From Labilithrix sp. (lineage in GTDB: Bacteria > Myxococcota_A > Polyangia > Polyangiales > Polyangiaceae): a DNA stretch of 64,000 nt. The notes beneath the pieces are model-generated. The model had not been told where the DNA came from. It worked only from the letters and a program-made list of their open reading frames with translations, and did not search any database. Shown piece after piece: positions 11,701 to 20,071 of this stretch (position 1 is its first letter; each line of letters opens with the position of its first letter). The DNA lies in contig JAHBWE010000005.1 in assembly GCA_019637155.1 (NCBI GenBank), positions 434,001 through 498,000 on the forward strand, in the 5' to 3' direction. The position numbers and the translations under genes were made by a program.

Positions 11701-12350
11701 ACGGTGCCGGGGTAGCAGCCGGCGGGCGTGAGCGTGGCGGTGAACTCGAGCTTGTCGGCGGCGGTCGGGCTCAGCGTCGTGAGCACGAGCTCGGACGTGG
11801 TCTTCGGCGTCACGGTGAGGCCGGTGCACGTCGACAGCGTGAACGTGCCGGTCGGGCTCAGCGTGAGGCCGCCGTCGACGACCTTGATGCCCGCGTCGGC
11901 CGGGACGGTGAGCCCGACGGGGTTGTCCGCGAACTCGTTGCAGTAGGGGTCGCACGCGTTCGTCGCGCACTTGCTCGGCGTCGCCGCGAGCGCTTGCGTC
12001 CCGAGCGACGGCGCCGGCACCGTGCGCGTGCCCTGGTCGCCGGTGCACTCGCTCCAGACGTTGGTGGAGAGGCAGACGCGCTCCCCGATCGTGCACTGGA
12101 TCTCGTCGCCGACCTGAACCCGGAGCTTGCCGCACTCGACGAGCTTGCCGACCTCGTCGCACGGACACCCCTCGTACGGCGTCGCACACGTCGCCTCGGT
12201 GACGTCCCCCGTCATGAAATTGTCACCCGCCGCGTCGGGGCCGGGGTCGGAGCAGGCGGTCGTGATCGCCGCTGCGCCCGCGGTGATCACGAGGGCAATC
12301 AAGAGGCTGGGTGTCCACGAGCGGCCGTCGGTTCGTCGGTTCACGACCAC
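8778..12350 (-). CDS. Large Cys-rich lipoprotein with single CxxCH motif and dickkopf-like cysteine modules
   Basis: An exported 1190-residue protein. The lipoprotein signal is LLIALVITAGAAAITTAC, followed by a Cys-rich N-terminal region (CATPYEGCPCDEVGKLVEC). An Ig-like stretch of about 200 residues follows. A CRVCH haem-type motif lies near residue 480 (NNCRVCHTASADG). The second half has three dickkopf/colipase-like Cys modules (for example CTAASQCCSGNCNGGRC and CSTSSDCCSGFLC). The long middle part has PD40-like repeats (GTYAWPAIFPTGGFLFGN). A single haem site suggests binding or sensing rather than electron transfer through a chain. It is coupled by ATGA to the lipoprotein downstream. Function unknown. 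Confidence 0.7.
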   Translation of the reverse strand: MVVNRRTDGRSWTPSLLIALVITAGAAAITTACSDPGPDAAGDNFMTGDVTEATCATPYEGCPCDEVGKLVECGKLRVQVGDEIQCTIGERVCLSTNVWSECTGDQGTRTVPAPSLGTQALAATPSKCATNACDPYCNEFADNPVGLTVPADAGIKVVDGGLTLSPTGTFTLSTCTGLTVTPKTTSELVLTTLSPTAADKLEFTATLTPAGCYPGTVTPLWTIDDTRSDALTITSSGDTGVLTAISPIAGPVTVKAHVGSLVGSVDALVNVNVAVETGYTSQAALLNVATTGTAETNSMLYPYEGTVLPLGLPAPIPQWTGTPAASAAKITLRWTKGTTYFRWSVVTAESNALQIVPGSPGVSLAAAPRYPNIPAVAWSSFERSAKGEDAEIAVQRLVGTTRRAEMKRTIRFAHSQMKGNVYYQSYGSRLTYNYGGAKDTTGGVTFPSGRFGAATLGIAPGATSPHVIAGFSPNNDTSGNNCRVCHTASADGSVLITQKFGGANGTSEMITNLTAATPTATTMTARTDGTYAWPAIFPTGGFLFGNAGVQQSHSSGPPPGGLDGSNPNITSSFWSLGAGGLGSARAATYRTGGSSPQTITVPSSSWSLEAGVPAFSSTGAKIAMQFHDGSVCPNGTLNTHCTAEEKKVGDKRSLAIMDYDATNSRLSNFRVLNTEPATACSSLHPSQACFDLWPTFLPKDTGVLYEREVFNNGSVGGGLSDFGGTRSGCDNSGVCNNDGTKAELWWTNISGASQPTRLNAANGRTSAGASYLPVGADAASYCTASGFACTAASQCCSGNCNGGRCTGTGTLTLRPVGAACTAASQCESNKCNSSSRCGCLTNADCAGSSTCNTSTNVCSSNNYVTVPAMTYVPGHNATIEPVLNYEPTMNPTPTKAADGTTDEYYWVVFTSRRMFGNIATGNPWWSDPRHQDLSKTVTTKKLWVAAMKANPTPGTDPSFAAFYLPGQEWVSGNSKAYWVNQACRPGSTAKTSANLCETTQDCCAGSTCRLDAPLTSPPTRHCITTGTCSSAGQACSTSSDCCSGFLCSNGTCSDVPPIPKYETPGVFTRDYTNPCPSAHQVRWGTFEYKGTFPPGTSMVVRARTAGKLADGGAPSFAAAPAVTIGTATATATSWSFVPTPAATVHSFLVADGSTSQDFLRIELELRPSADTTATPTLSDWRVNADCTPYE

Positions 12351-12455
12351 CCTCTACGCAACTCGTGGACCTACGCGGACAGTCAAAACCATGACGCTCG
12401 GGAGCGGACCGCCGACCCCCTGAAGGAACAGCAGAGCCGGCCGTTCCTCCGTGGC

Positions 12456-12845
12456 ATGAATCTCCGCCTCGCGTTCGCTCTCGCCGTCGTCGCCTTCAGC
12501 GAAGTGATCGTTGGATGTGCCGCCGAGCGCCCCCCGCCCGCGTCGCTCGACGTCCCGAGCGAGGACGTCTCGTTCGGCTTCTCGACCGACGAACCGGAAG
12601 AGGCGCCGAGGCAGCTCTGCGAGCCGGGGACCTCGCGCGAGTGCGTCATTTACCTCGGCATCAGCACGCACGGCAGCATGAACTGCTACCGGAGCATCCA
12701 GTTCTGCCGGAGCGACGGCAGGGGCTGGCACGACTGCGCGGACTTCGAAGGGCCGGAGACGGATCGCGCGCCGGACTCCGAGCCGGAGCCCACGCCCGAG
12801 CTCCCGTCCGACGTCGACGCGGGGACACCGGATCCGGTGCGCTGA
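12456..12845 (+). CDS. Small lipoprotein of unknown function
   Basis: A 129-residue lipoprotein. The signal peptide MNLRLAFALAVVAFSEVIVGC carries the lipobox. The core has four cysteines (LCEPGTSREC, MNCYRSIQFC, WHDC) and the tail is acidic and Pro/Asp-rich (TDRAPDSEPEPTPELPSD). The ATG at 12456 is followed directly by a good signal sequence. It lies between a divergent large lipoprotein gene and the PrkA gene 38 bp downstream, so it may share a transcript with prkA. The short Cys-spaced core is typical of myxobacterial small surface lipoproteins, but no named domain is recognised. Confidence 0.65.
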   Translation: MNLRLAFALAVVAFSEVIVGCAAERPPPASLDVPSEDVSFGFSTDEPEEAPRQLCEPGTSRECVIYLGISTHGSMNCYRSIQFCRSDGRGWHDCADFEGPETDRAPDSEPEPTPELPSDVDAGTPDPVR

Positions 12846-12883
12846 GCCCGCGCCCGCCGGGGGCGATCTGATAGCCTCTCGGA

Positions 12884-15160
12884 ATGACGCAGAACGAGAG
12901 CGGTGGCAGCAGCGTGGCGGCGGAGATCAACTCCGTCGCGGAGAGCGTGGAGAGGCGCTTCCAGCGTGGGCGTCGCGTTCTGTCGTTTGCGGAGTATCTC
13001 GATCTCTTTGCGAGCGCGCCGGTGCGGTACGCGCGGGACGCGAGCCGGTACCTGCGGGACTGCTTCGATCACTACGGGACGGTTCCGGTCGAGCATCCGT
13101 GGGGGCGCTTCACGCGATGGCGGCTCTTCGATCTGCCGTGGGACCCGTCGCAGGCGCATCACGCGCTCATCGGGCAGGAGCAGGTGCAGGAGGAGATGTA
13201 CCGGAGCATCTCCAACTTCGTGCGCGAGGGGCGGCCGAACCGGCTCGTCCTCCTCCACGGCCCGAACGGGTCCGCGAAGAGCACCATCGTCGGCTGCGTG
13301 ATGAAGGGGCTCGAGGACTACTCGACCCTCGATCAAGGCGCCCTCTACCGGTTCAACTGGGTCTTCCCGTCGTCGAAGACGATCCGAGGGAGCCTCGGGT
13401 TCGGGACGAAGGAGACGCCCGCCGCGCAGGTCGCGACCTACGCGCACCTGCCCGACGATCAGATCGACGCGAAGCTCCTCGTCGAGGTCCGCGACCACCC
13501 GCTCTTCCTCATCCCGATCGACGAGCGGCAGAAGCTCCTCGAGCGGCTGACCAAGGCGGCCGGCAACGGCGGCGCGCTCGCGGAGGGCTTCAGCGACTGG
13601 ATCATGCGCGGGCAGCTCTCGCACAAGAGCCAGGTCGTCTTCGAGGCCCTCCTCTCGAGCTACAACGGCTCGTACACCGACGTCCTGAAGCACGTGCAGG
13701 TCGAGCGCTACTTCGTCTCCCAGCGCTACCGCACCGGCGCGGTCACGATCGGGCCCCAGCTCTCCGTCGACGCGAACGAGCGGCAGATCACGATGGACCG
13801 ATCGCTCGCGTCGCTGCCGGCCTCGCTCCAGGCCGTCACCCTCTACGAGGCCGGCGGCGAGCTCGTCGACGCCGCCGGCGGCGTGCTCGAGTTCAGCGAC
13901 CTCCTGAAGCGCCCGCTCGACGCGTTCAAGTACCTCCAGCTCTCGATCGAGACGGGCGAGGTCTCGCTCACGCAGCAGAACGTGCTCCTCAACTGCGTGA
14001 TGATGGGGAGCGCGAACGAGCTCCACCTCGACGCGTTCCGCGAGCACCCCGAGTTCGCGAGCTTCCGCGGCCGCCTCGAGCTCATTCGCACGCCGTACCT
14101 GAGGAGCGCGATCCAGGAGCAGAAGATCTACGACACCCACGTCGTCCCGCACATCCGCCGCCACGTCGCGCCGCACGCGACGGAGATGGCGGCGCAGTTC
14201 GCGGTCCTGACGCGCATGCGGAAGCCGAACACGGACAAGTACTCGCGCGCGCTCTCGAACGCGCTCTCCGGCCTCACCGCGGTCGAGAAGATGGACCTCT
14301 ACGCGACCTCGCGCGTCCCGGACCGGCTCGAGGTCGACGCGCAGAAGGTGCTGCGCGCCGGGATCCGCGAGGTCTTCGAGGAGAGCGACTCGTACCCGAT
14401 CTACGAAGGTCGCATCGGCGCCTCGCCGCGCGAGATCCGCACCGTGCTCCTCGATGCCGCGCAGTCGACGCAGTACCGCTGCCTCTCGCCCCTCGCCGTC
14501 CTCGACGAGCTCGAGCAGCTCTCGCAGCGCAAGAACGAGTTCGAGTGGCTGCAGCAGGACATGCAGGCCGGCGGCTACCACGACGTGAAGCTGTTCCGCG
14601 AGACGCTCTTCTCGCGCCTCCTCACCTCGTGGGAGCAGGAGCTCTACGCCTCGAGCGGCCTCGTCGAGGAGCAGCAGTACGACGACCTCTTCGAGCGCTA
14701 CGTCCAGCACGTGAGCGTCTGGGTGAAGAAGGAGCGCATCCGGAACCGCGTCACCGGCGAATACGAGGAGCCGGACGAGAACATGATGAAGGAGATCGAG
14801 CGCCTCCTCGACGTGAAGGGCGGCGCGGAGGACGCGCGCAAGCAGATGATCAGCAACATCGCCGCGTGGGCGATCGACCACCCCGGCGAGAAGATCGAGG
14901 GGAAGGTGGTGTTCCCGCAGCACCTCCGCCGCCTGCGCGACGCGATCTTCGCGGACAAGCGGACCGGCGTCGCCAAGATCGCGCGCGACATCGTGGTCCT
15001 CGTCCGCGACGAAGGCTCCGGCCTCGACGCGCAGCGCACGAAGGACGCCCGCGCCGCGCTCGACCGGCTCGCGTCGCTCTTCGGCTACTGCGACGCGTGC
15101 GGCGTCGACCTCGCGAGCATGCTGCTGCGGAAGCGCTACAGCGATCTGATCGTCGCGTAG
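12884..15160 (+). CDS. prkA: PrkA/YeaG-family AAA serine protein kinase
   Basis: Cytoplasmic P-loop protein of the PrkA family (YeaG in E. coli, PrkA in Bacillus), linked there to stress and sporulation control. Residues 90-450 form the AAA-like module with Walker A GPNGSAKST at 126-134, preceded by the family signature HALIGQEQVQEEMYRSISNF. The C-terminal half is the PrkA C-terminal domain. At 758 residues it is longer than the roughly 640 of typical members, with extra N-terminal sequence. ATG at 12884. The usual partners (YeaH/VWA-like and SpoVR-like genes) are not adjacent; a MATE exporter gene follows 18 bp downstream. Activity as a kinase or protease is inferred from the family only. 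Confidence 0.9.
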   Translation: MTQNESGGSSVAAEINSVAESVERRFQRGRRVLSFAEYLDLFASAPVRYARDASRYLRDCFDHYGTVPVEHPWGRFTRWRLFDLPWDPSQAHHALIGQEQVQEEMYRSISNFVREGRPNRLVLLHGPNGSAKSTIVGCVMKGLEDYSTLDQGALYRFNWVFPSSKTIRGSLGFGTKETPAAQVATYAHLPDDQIDAKLLVEVRDHPLFLIPIDERQKLLERLTKAAGNGGALAEGFSDWIMRGQLSHKSQVVFEALLSSYNGSYTDVLKHVQVERYFVSQRYRTGAVTIGPQLSVDANERQITMDRSLASLPASLQAVTLYEAGGELVDAAGGVLEFSDLLKRPLDAFKYLQLSIETGEVSLTQQNVLLNCVMMGSANELHLDAFREHPEFASFRGRLELIRTPYLRSAIQEQKIYDTHVVPHIRRHVAPHATEMAAQFAVLTRMRKPNTDKYSRALSNALSGLTAVEKMDLYATSRVPDRLEVDAQKVLRAGIREVFEESDSYPIYEGRIGASPREIRTVLLDAAQSTQYRCLSPLAVLDELEQLSQRKNEFEWLQQDMQAGGYHDVKLFRETLFSRLLTSWEQELYASSGLVEEQQYDDLFERYVQHVSVWVKKERIRNRVTGEYEEPDENMMKEIERLLDVKGGAEDARKQMISNIAAWAIDHPGEKIEGKVVFPQHLRRLRDAIFADKRTGVAKIARDIVVLVRDEGSGLDAQRTKDARAALDRLASLFGYCDACGVDLASMLLRKRYSDLIVA

Positions 15161-15178
15161 TAAAACGCGGCCCGTCCC

Positions 15179-16510
15179 GTGTCCGATCTCGCACGTGAGG
15201 TGCGCCGGCTCGCGCTGCCGGCGATCCTCCACTCGCTCCTGCAGACGCTCGTCTTCGTGGTCGACCGCGTCATGCTCGGCCGCCACGGCGACGCGTCGCT
15301 CGCGGCGATGCAGATCGGCGGCACCTTCGAGTGGTCGATCTGGAGCGTGTTCGCCGCGTTCGAGGTCGGCACCATCGCGCGCATCGGGCGGCACGTCGGG
15401 GCGGGCGACCGCGCGGCGGCGCGCCGGGTCGCGTGGCTCTCGATCGTGATCGCGGTGGCGCTCGGCTTCGTCCTCACCGCCGCGACGCCGCTCGTGCTCG
15501 GCGCGATCCCGCTCTCCGGCGCGAAGCTGTCGCCGGCCGCGCTCGCGGAGGCGCGCGGCTACCTCGGGGTGACGATCGCCGCGTCGCCGCTCGTGTTCCT
15601 GTCGACCGCGACGATCGCGATCCTCCAGGCCGGCGGCGACACGCGGACGCCGCTCCTCATCGGCGTCGGCGCGAACGTCGTCCACCTCGCGCTGAACCGC
15701 GTGCTCATCCTCGGCTTCGGCGCGATCCCCGCGCTCGGCGCGCGCGGGGCCGGGATCAGCCTCGCGGTCACGTTCGCGATCGAGGGCGCCGCCGCGATGA
15801 TCGTCCTCGCGTCGCCGGCGCGACCGGTCTCGCTCCGGCGATCGAGCGCGAACGAGCCATCGCTCACCGCGCGGGAGGAGGTGCGGACCCTGTTCCGCGT
15901 CGGCGGCCCCGCGTTCGTCGAGCGCGTGCTCTACCACGTCGGGTTCATCACCTACGCGCTCATGGTCACGCGCCTCGGCGACGCCGCGATGGCGGCGAAC
16001 CAGTCGCTCATCAGCGTCGAGTCGATCTGCTTCCTCTCCGCCGACGGCTTCGGGGTCGCGGCCGCGACGCTCGTCGCGCAGAAGCTCGGGGCGGGGGCGC
16101 GCGCGGAGGCCCGCGCCGCGGCGATGATCGCGACGCGCTACGCGATCGCGGCGCTGACCGCGTTCGGCGTCGCGTCGTTCGCGCTCCGCGACGTGGTGCT
16201 CCCGCTCTTCAGCCAGGACGCGGAGGTCGTCGCGATCGGACGGCGGACGATCCCGATCCTCACCCTCGCGCAGCCCTTCATGGCGACCAGCCTCGTCCTC
16301 GCGCAGGCGCTCCGCGGCGCCGGCCGCACGCGCGAGGCGCTCGGGGTCAGCCTCGCCGGCGCGGTCTTCGTGCGCATCACCGCGACGTGGCTCTTCACCT
16401 TCGCCTTAGGCCTCGGCCTCGTCGGCGTGTGGATCGGCTCCACCGTCGACTGGCTCACGCGCGCGATCGTGCTCTTCGTCATGCAGCGGCGCGAGGCTCA
16501 AGACGGCTGA
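15179..16510 (+). CDS. MATE-family multidrug/metabolite exporter
   Basis: Inner-membrane antiporter of 443 residues with about 12 hydrophobic segments in two six-helix halves. The N-terminal pattern LPAILHSLLQTLVFVVDRVM followed by LGRHGDASLAAMQIGG is characteristic of MATE transporters. It uses a GTG start at 15179, 18 bp after prkA, so cotranscription is likely. Its 3' end overlaps the convergent MFS/HEAT gene by 13 bp. The family exports drugs, dyes or secondary metabolites using Na+ or H+; the substrate here is unknown. Confidence 0.9.
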   Translation: MSDLAREVRRLALPAILHSLLQTLVFVVDRVMLGRHGDASLAAMQIGGTFEWSIWSVFAAFEVGTIARIGRHVGAGDRAAARRVAWLSIVIAVALGFVLTAATPLVLGAIPLSGAKLSPAALAEARGYLGVTIAASPLVFLSTATIAILQAGGDTRTPLLIGVGANVVHLALNRVLILGFGAIPALGARGAGISLAVTFAIEGAAAMIVLASPARPVSLRRSSANEPSLTAREEVRTLFRVGGPAFVERVLYHVGFITYALMVTRLGDAAMAANQSLISVESICFLSADGFGVAAATLVAQKLGAGARAEARAAAMIATRYAIAALTAFGVASFALRDVVLPLFSQDAEVVAIGRRTIPILTLAQPFMATSLVLAQALRGAGRTREALGVSLAGAVFVRITATWLFTFALGLGLVGVWIGSTVDWLTRAIVLFVMQRREAQDG

Positions 16511-18669
16511 GCGGGCTCGCCGTCGCGCTCGCGGCGGAGGGCGTCGAGCTCGAGGCGGATCGCGTCGCGCTTCTCGACGAGCTGGTCGAGCGCCGGCGCG
16601 CCGGGGACGAGCGACGTGCGGTCGGCCTCGACCGTCTCGAGCGTGCGCTGGATCGCGGCGCGCTCCTGCGGCGGGAGCGTGTTCTCGAGGTACTCGAGCG
16701 CGATGCCGCGGAGCTGCGCGTCGTTGCCCACGATCGCGCCGTACGCGAGCTGGGTCGGCTCCATCGGGAAGACGAGCGAGAGCAGGTTGAACGCGTGCTC
16801 GAGGTGGCGCGCGTCGGAGCCGCCGCCGTCGCGGAGCTCGAGCTCGTGGCGCGCCCGCGCGCGCGTCGCGTAGTAGTCGAACTTGAGCTCCGGCACGCGC
16901 TCGCGCATGCGCACGAGCGCGCGGCCGGCGGCGTAGCGGATCCCGAGATCGGTCGCGTCGAGCGCGATCGAGAGGCTGTCGACCACGCGCTGCGAGGGGA
17001 CGCTGCCGAGGAGGCGCGCGGCGCGGCGGCGCGCGGCGGCGTCGCGTCGATCGTCGAGGATGAAGTCGACGATCGTGCCGACGAGGCGCGGGACGAGCGG
17101 CTTCAGCACGCGGCGCGCGCGCGCGGCGACGCGGTCGCGGCCGAGGAGCTCGAGCAGCTCGAAGGCGAGGGGAGCGAGGTGCTCGACGTCCTGCCCGAGC
17201 GCGCGCTCGACGACGCGATCGTCCGGCGATCGGAGGTCGGCCATCAGCTGCACGCGGTCGTCGCCCGCGGTCGCCTCGATCTCGGGGTTCTCCGGGATCG
17301 GGTAGCGCGGCGCGACCGAGCCGGCCGCCTTCGAGCGGCGCATCGCCTCGATCTGCGCGAGGACGACGGAGCGATCGAGGCCCTGCGTCGTCTGCGAGAG
17401 GGTGTGCCGCGTCGTCGCGTCGACCACGTCGGACTCGGCGAACACGAGCTTGCCGCTGCGGAGGCGATCGGCGAGCGTCGCGACGTAGCCGCGCTGCAGC
17501 TGGTACGCGATGACGAGCGAGAACGCGCCCGCGGCGATGGAGGAGATCGTCACCGCCTGGACCGTGTCGTGCGGGACCCACGCGATCAGGCCGAGCGTGA
17601 GCGCGCTGCCGAGGACCATGCCGATGCGATCGAAGCCGACGTCGATCACGGTCTTCGCAGCGCGCTTCGACGCTTGCGGGACGGGCGCGAACAGCACCTC
17701 GTACGCCGAGCGGAAGAGCGACGCGCGGAGCACGCCCTCGGCGCCGCGCTGGAGCGAGAACGTCGCGAGGAGGGGGTAGCCCAGCGCGAGCGCGCCGAGG
17801 CCGACGACGCCGAGCGGCAAGAGCGCGAGGGTGGGGCCGACGCCGAGCTTCTCGAGCGCGATGCGGTTGACCGAGAGCTGGAGGATGAAGGAGAGGACCC
17901 CGATCGCGGTCTGGAAGACGGCGAAGAAGGAGAGGAGCCGCGCGCCGCCGCCGTACGCCTTCGTCGCCTCGGTGCCGAGCGCGTATTCGACGAGCGACTG
18001 CGTCACCGCGCCGGCGAGGACGATGAGCGCGAGGAGCTGGAGGTAGGGGGTGTCGCGGAGCGCGCCGAGGCCCTTCGGCGCGAGGTCCTCCTTCGGTCCT
18101 TCGTCCCGCGGCGCCGCCTTCGCGACGGTGCGGATCCCCCACGTCGAGATCACGCTGAGGCCGGCGACGACGAGGAGCATCGTCGGCACCGACGCGGTGA
18201 GGCGCGAGCTCACCCACGCGATCGCGCCGCCGACCACGCCGCCGAGCGCGGCGCCCGCGCCGATGCGGCCGACGACCTGCTTCGCGGTGTGGGGATCGAA
18301 GGCCTCGCTCACGACCGACCAGAACGCGGAGACGATCGTCGCGCCGACCGACGCGGTGTGGATGTAGACCGCGATCGCGACCGCGCGCTCGAGGTGCGCA
18401 GAGAGCCCCCACTCGCCGGCGGCGAGGAGCGCGTGGAGCGCGAACGCGGCGGGCACGACCATGAGCGGTCCGCGCTTCCGGAGCGCCGCCGTCATCGCCG
18501 CGATGACGCCGATCGAGACGATCGAGCTCGCGATCATGACGAGCGGGAGCTGCTGCGGCGAGTAGTGCGACAGGAACATCGCGTCGCGCGTCGCCTTGCC
18601 GATCACCTGCTGCGCGATCGTGGCGGCGGCGGCGACGGTCGCCGCCGCGACGGCAGGCTCGGACTTCAC
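16498..18669 (-). CDS. ADP/ATP-antiporter-like MFS membrane protein fused to HEAT-like domain
   Basis: A 723-residue two-part protein. Residues 1-430 hold about 12 membrane segments of the nucleotide-transporter-like branch of the MFS (QQVIGKATRDAMFLSHYSP, YSPQQLPLVMIASSIVSIG). Residues 430-700 are soluble and helical with HEAT-like repeats (DDRVVERALGQDVEHLAPLA, DRRDAAARRRAARLLGSV, LGIRYAAGRALVRMRERVP). Bacterial proteins of this layout are known; most are uncharacterised and should not be assumed to move ATP. The C-terminus is coiled-coil-like and Arg/Glu-rich. The gene overlaps the MATE gene tail-to-tail by 13 bp. ATG start at 18669. Confidence 0.75.
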   Translation of the reverse strand: MKSEPAVAAATVAAAATIAQQVIGKATRDAMFLSHYSPQQLPLVMIASSIVSIGVIAAMTAALRKRGPLMVVPAAFALHALLAAGEWGLSAHLERAVAIAVYIHTASVGATIVSAFWSVVSEAFDPHTAKQVVGRIGAGAALGGVVGGAIAWVSSRLTASVPTMLLVVAGLSVISTWGIRTVAKAAPRDEGPKEDLAPKGLGALRDTPYLQLLALIVLAGAVTQSLVEYALGTEATKAYGGGARLLSFFAVFQTAIGVLSFILQLSVNRIALEKLGVGPTLALLPLGVVGLGALALGYPLLATFSLQRGAEGVLRASLFRSAYEVLFAPVPQASKRAAKTVIDVGFDRIGMVLGSALTLGLIAWVPHDTVQAVTISSIAAGAFSLVIAYQLQRGYVATLADRLRSGKLVFAESDVVDATTRHTLSQTTQGLDRSVVLAQIEAMRRSKAAGSVAPRYPIPENPEIEATAGDDRVQLMADLRSPDDRVVERALGQDVEHLAPLAFELLELLGRDRVAARARRVLKPLVPRLVGTIVDFILDDRRDAAARRRAARLLGSVPSQRVVDSLSIALDATDLGIRYAAGRALVRMRERVPELKFDYYATRARARHELELRDGGGSDARHLEHAFNLLSLVFPMEPTQLAYGAIVGNDAQLRGIALEYLENTLPPQERAAIQRTLETVEADRTSLVPGAPALDQLVEKRDAIRLELDALRRERDGEPAQPS

Positions 18670-18706
18670 GCGCCGCTTATACCTCGATCAGGGCTGCGAA
18701 TAGCGC

Positions 18707-19249
18707 TTACCGATACGGCGCCGCGCGAGCCTCGAGCTTGAGCCGCGCCGTCTTGACGCCGAACAGCTCGTCGCCCCCCGGCGATAGGATCGGCCCCAGT
18801 AGGATGCTTGCCATGACGGCCGCGATCGTGAGAGCGACGCGGTCGTCGTCCATTTCGCGGCTCACGATCCAGAGCGTCGGGCAGCGCTGCGCGAGGAGGA
18901 ACATGCCCGTCGCGTTCGGATCGCCGCGCTCGGCCGCGTCGAGGTCGCTCCGCTCGACCGGGCGCCCGTAGCAGAGCCGCGTCCCGGCGGCGGTGCCGTC
19001 GTCCGCGGCGAGCACGATCCGCGCGGCGTCGGCGGTCGGCATGTCGAAGCCGTACTTCTTCTCCACCGTGAGCCCGAGCTTGGCACCGAAGAAGCGCGCG
19101 GCGCGGGCCTTGAGCGCCTCGACGTCGAGCGCCGCCGTTCCGGGCTGCGCGAACACGGTGTAGCCCGCGCTCAGCGGCGGCGGCGCGAGCGCGCCGGGGC
19201 GGAGGATGCCGCGCGGATCGAGGAGCTCTCGGAACGTCTGTTCGTCCAC
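18707..19249 (-). CDS. Hypothetical cytoplasmic protein
   Basis: A 180-residue soluble protein without signal peptide. GTG at 19249 is chosen as the start (MDEQTFRELLDPRGIL); the longer frame upstream is Arg-rich shadow sequence running into the divergent tatD gene. The central part (DAARIVLAADDGTAAGTRLC, RCPTLWIVSREMDDDRVALT) has an alternating strand/helix pattern and the C-terminus contains a hydrophobic helix (LTIAAVMASILLGPIL). No known family recognised. It is head-to-head with tatD, with 20 bp between the start codons, so the two share a very compact promoter region or use leaderless messages. Confidence 0.6.
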   Translation of the reverse strand: MDEQTFRELLDPRGILRPGALAPPPLSAGYTVFAQPGTAALDVEALKARAARFFGAKLGLTVEKKYGFDMPTADAARIVLAADDGTAAGTRLCYGRPVERSDLDAAERGDPNATGMFLLAQRCPTLWIVSREMDDDRVALTIAAVMASILLGPILSPGGDELFGVKTARLKLEARAAPYR

Positions 19250-19269
19250 CGCGCTAGGATACGCGCACC

Positions 19270-20058
19270 TTGCTCGTCGACACGCACTGCCATCTCGATC
19301 CGCAGTACTTCCCGAACGGCCCCGACGACGCGCTCGCGCGGGCGCGTGACGCGGGCATCGGCGGCTTCGTCGCGATCGGCGTGGGCGCCGACCTCGCGCC
19401 GGCGCGCGCCGCGATCGCGCTCGCGGAGCGGCTGCCCGAGCGGATCGGCTGCGCGATCGGCGTCCACCCACACGACGCGGCGCGGATGGACGACGCGATG
19501 TACGAGGAGCTCGCGAGGCTCGCGGCGGCGCCGGTCGTGCTCGCGGTCGGCGAGATCGGGCTCGACTACCACTACGACCACTCGCCCCGCGAGACGCAGA
19601 AGGCCGTGTTCGCGCGGCTCATCGCGCTCGCGCGCGCGCTGAAGAAGCCGATCGTCGTCCACACGCGGAGCGCGCCGGCGGACACGCTCGCGCTGCTCGA
19701 GAGCGAGGGCGCGCGCGACGTCGGCGGCGTCATCCATTGCTTCAGCGAAGACCGCGCCTTCGCCGCCCGCGCGCTCGACCTCGGCTTCGACCTCTCGTTC
19801 TCGGGGATCGTCACGTTCAAGAGCTCGGCCGCGATCCAGGACGTCGCACAATGGGCGCCGCTCGCGCGCGTCCTGGTCGAGACCGACGCGCCGTACCTCG
19901 CCCCCGTGCCCCTCCGCGGAAAACCATGTGAGCCTGCGTACGTGGTGCACACCGCGCGGAAGGTCGCCGAGCTCCGCGGGATGCCGTTCGAGGCCCTCGC
20001 CGAGGCCACGACCGAGAACGCGGAGCGACGTTTCGGGCGGAGCTTCCTATCCCCGTAG
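19270..20058 (+). CDS. tatD: TatD-family metal-dependent DNase
   Basis: Metal-dependent hydrolase of the TatD family (amidohydrolase fold), 262 residues, the normal length. Metal ligands are visible in order: HxH in DTHCHLD near the N-terminus, the bridging Glu in VGEIGLDYHYD, His in VVHTRSA and HCFSED, and Asp in ETDAPYLAPVP, followed by the family ending GKPCEPAYV. The start is TTG at 19270, ten bases after an AGGA. TatD proteins act as 3'-5' DNases in repair or DNA turnover. The TonB-like gene starts 13 bp downstream, so they probably form an operon, although the functions do not obviously link. Confidence 0.92.
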   Translation: MLVDTHCHLDPQYFPNGPDDALARARDAGIGGFVAIGVGADLAPARAAIALAERLPERIGCAIGVHPHDAARMDDAMYEELARLAAAPVVLAVGEIGLDYHYDHSPRETQKAVFARLIALARALKKPIVVHTRSAPADTLALLESEGARDVGGVIHCFSEDRAFAARALDLGFDLSFSGIVTFKSSAAIQDVAQWAPLARVLVETDAPYLAPVPLRGKPCEPAYVVHTARKVAELRGMPFEALAEATTENAERRFGRSFLSP

Positions 20059-20071
20059 GAGTGCGTACGCT

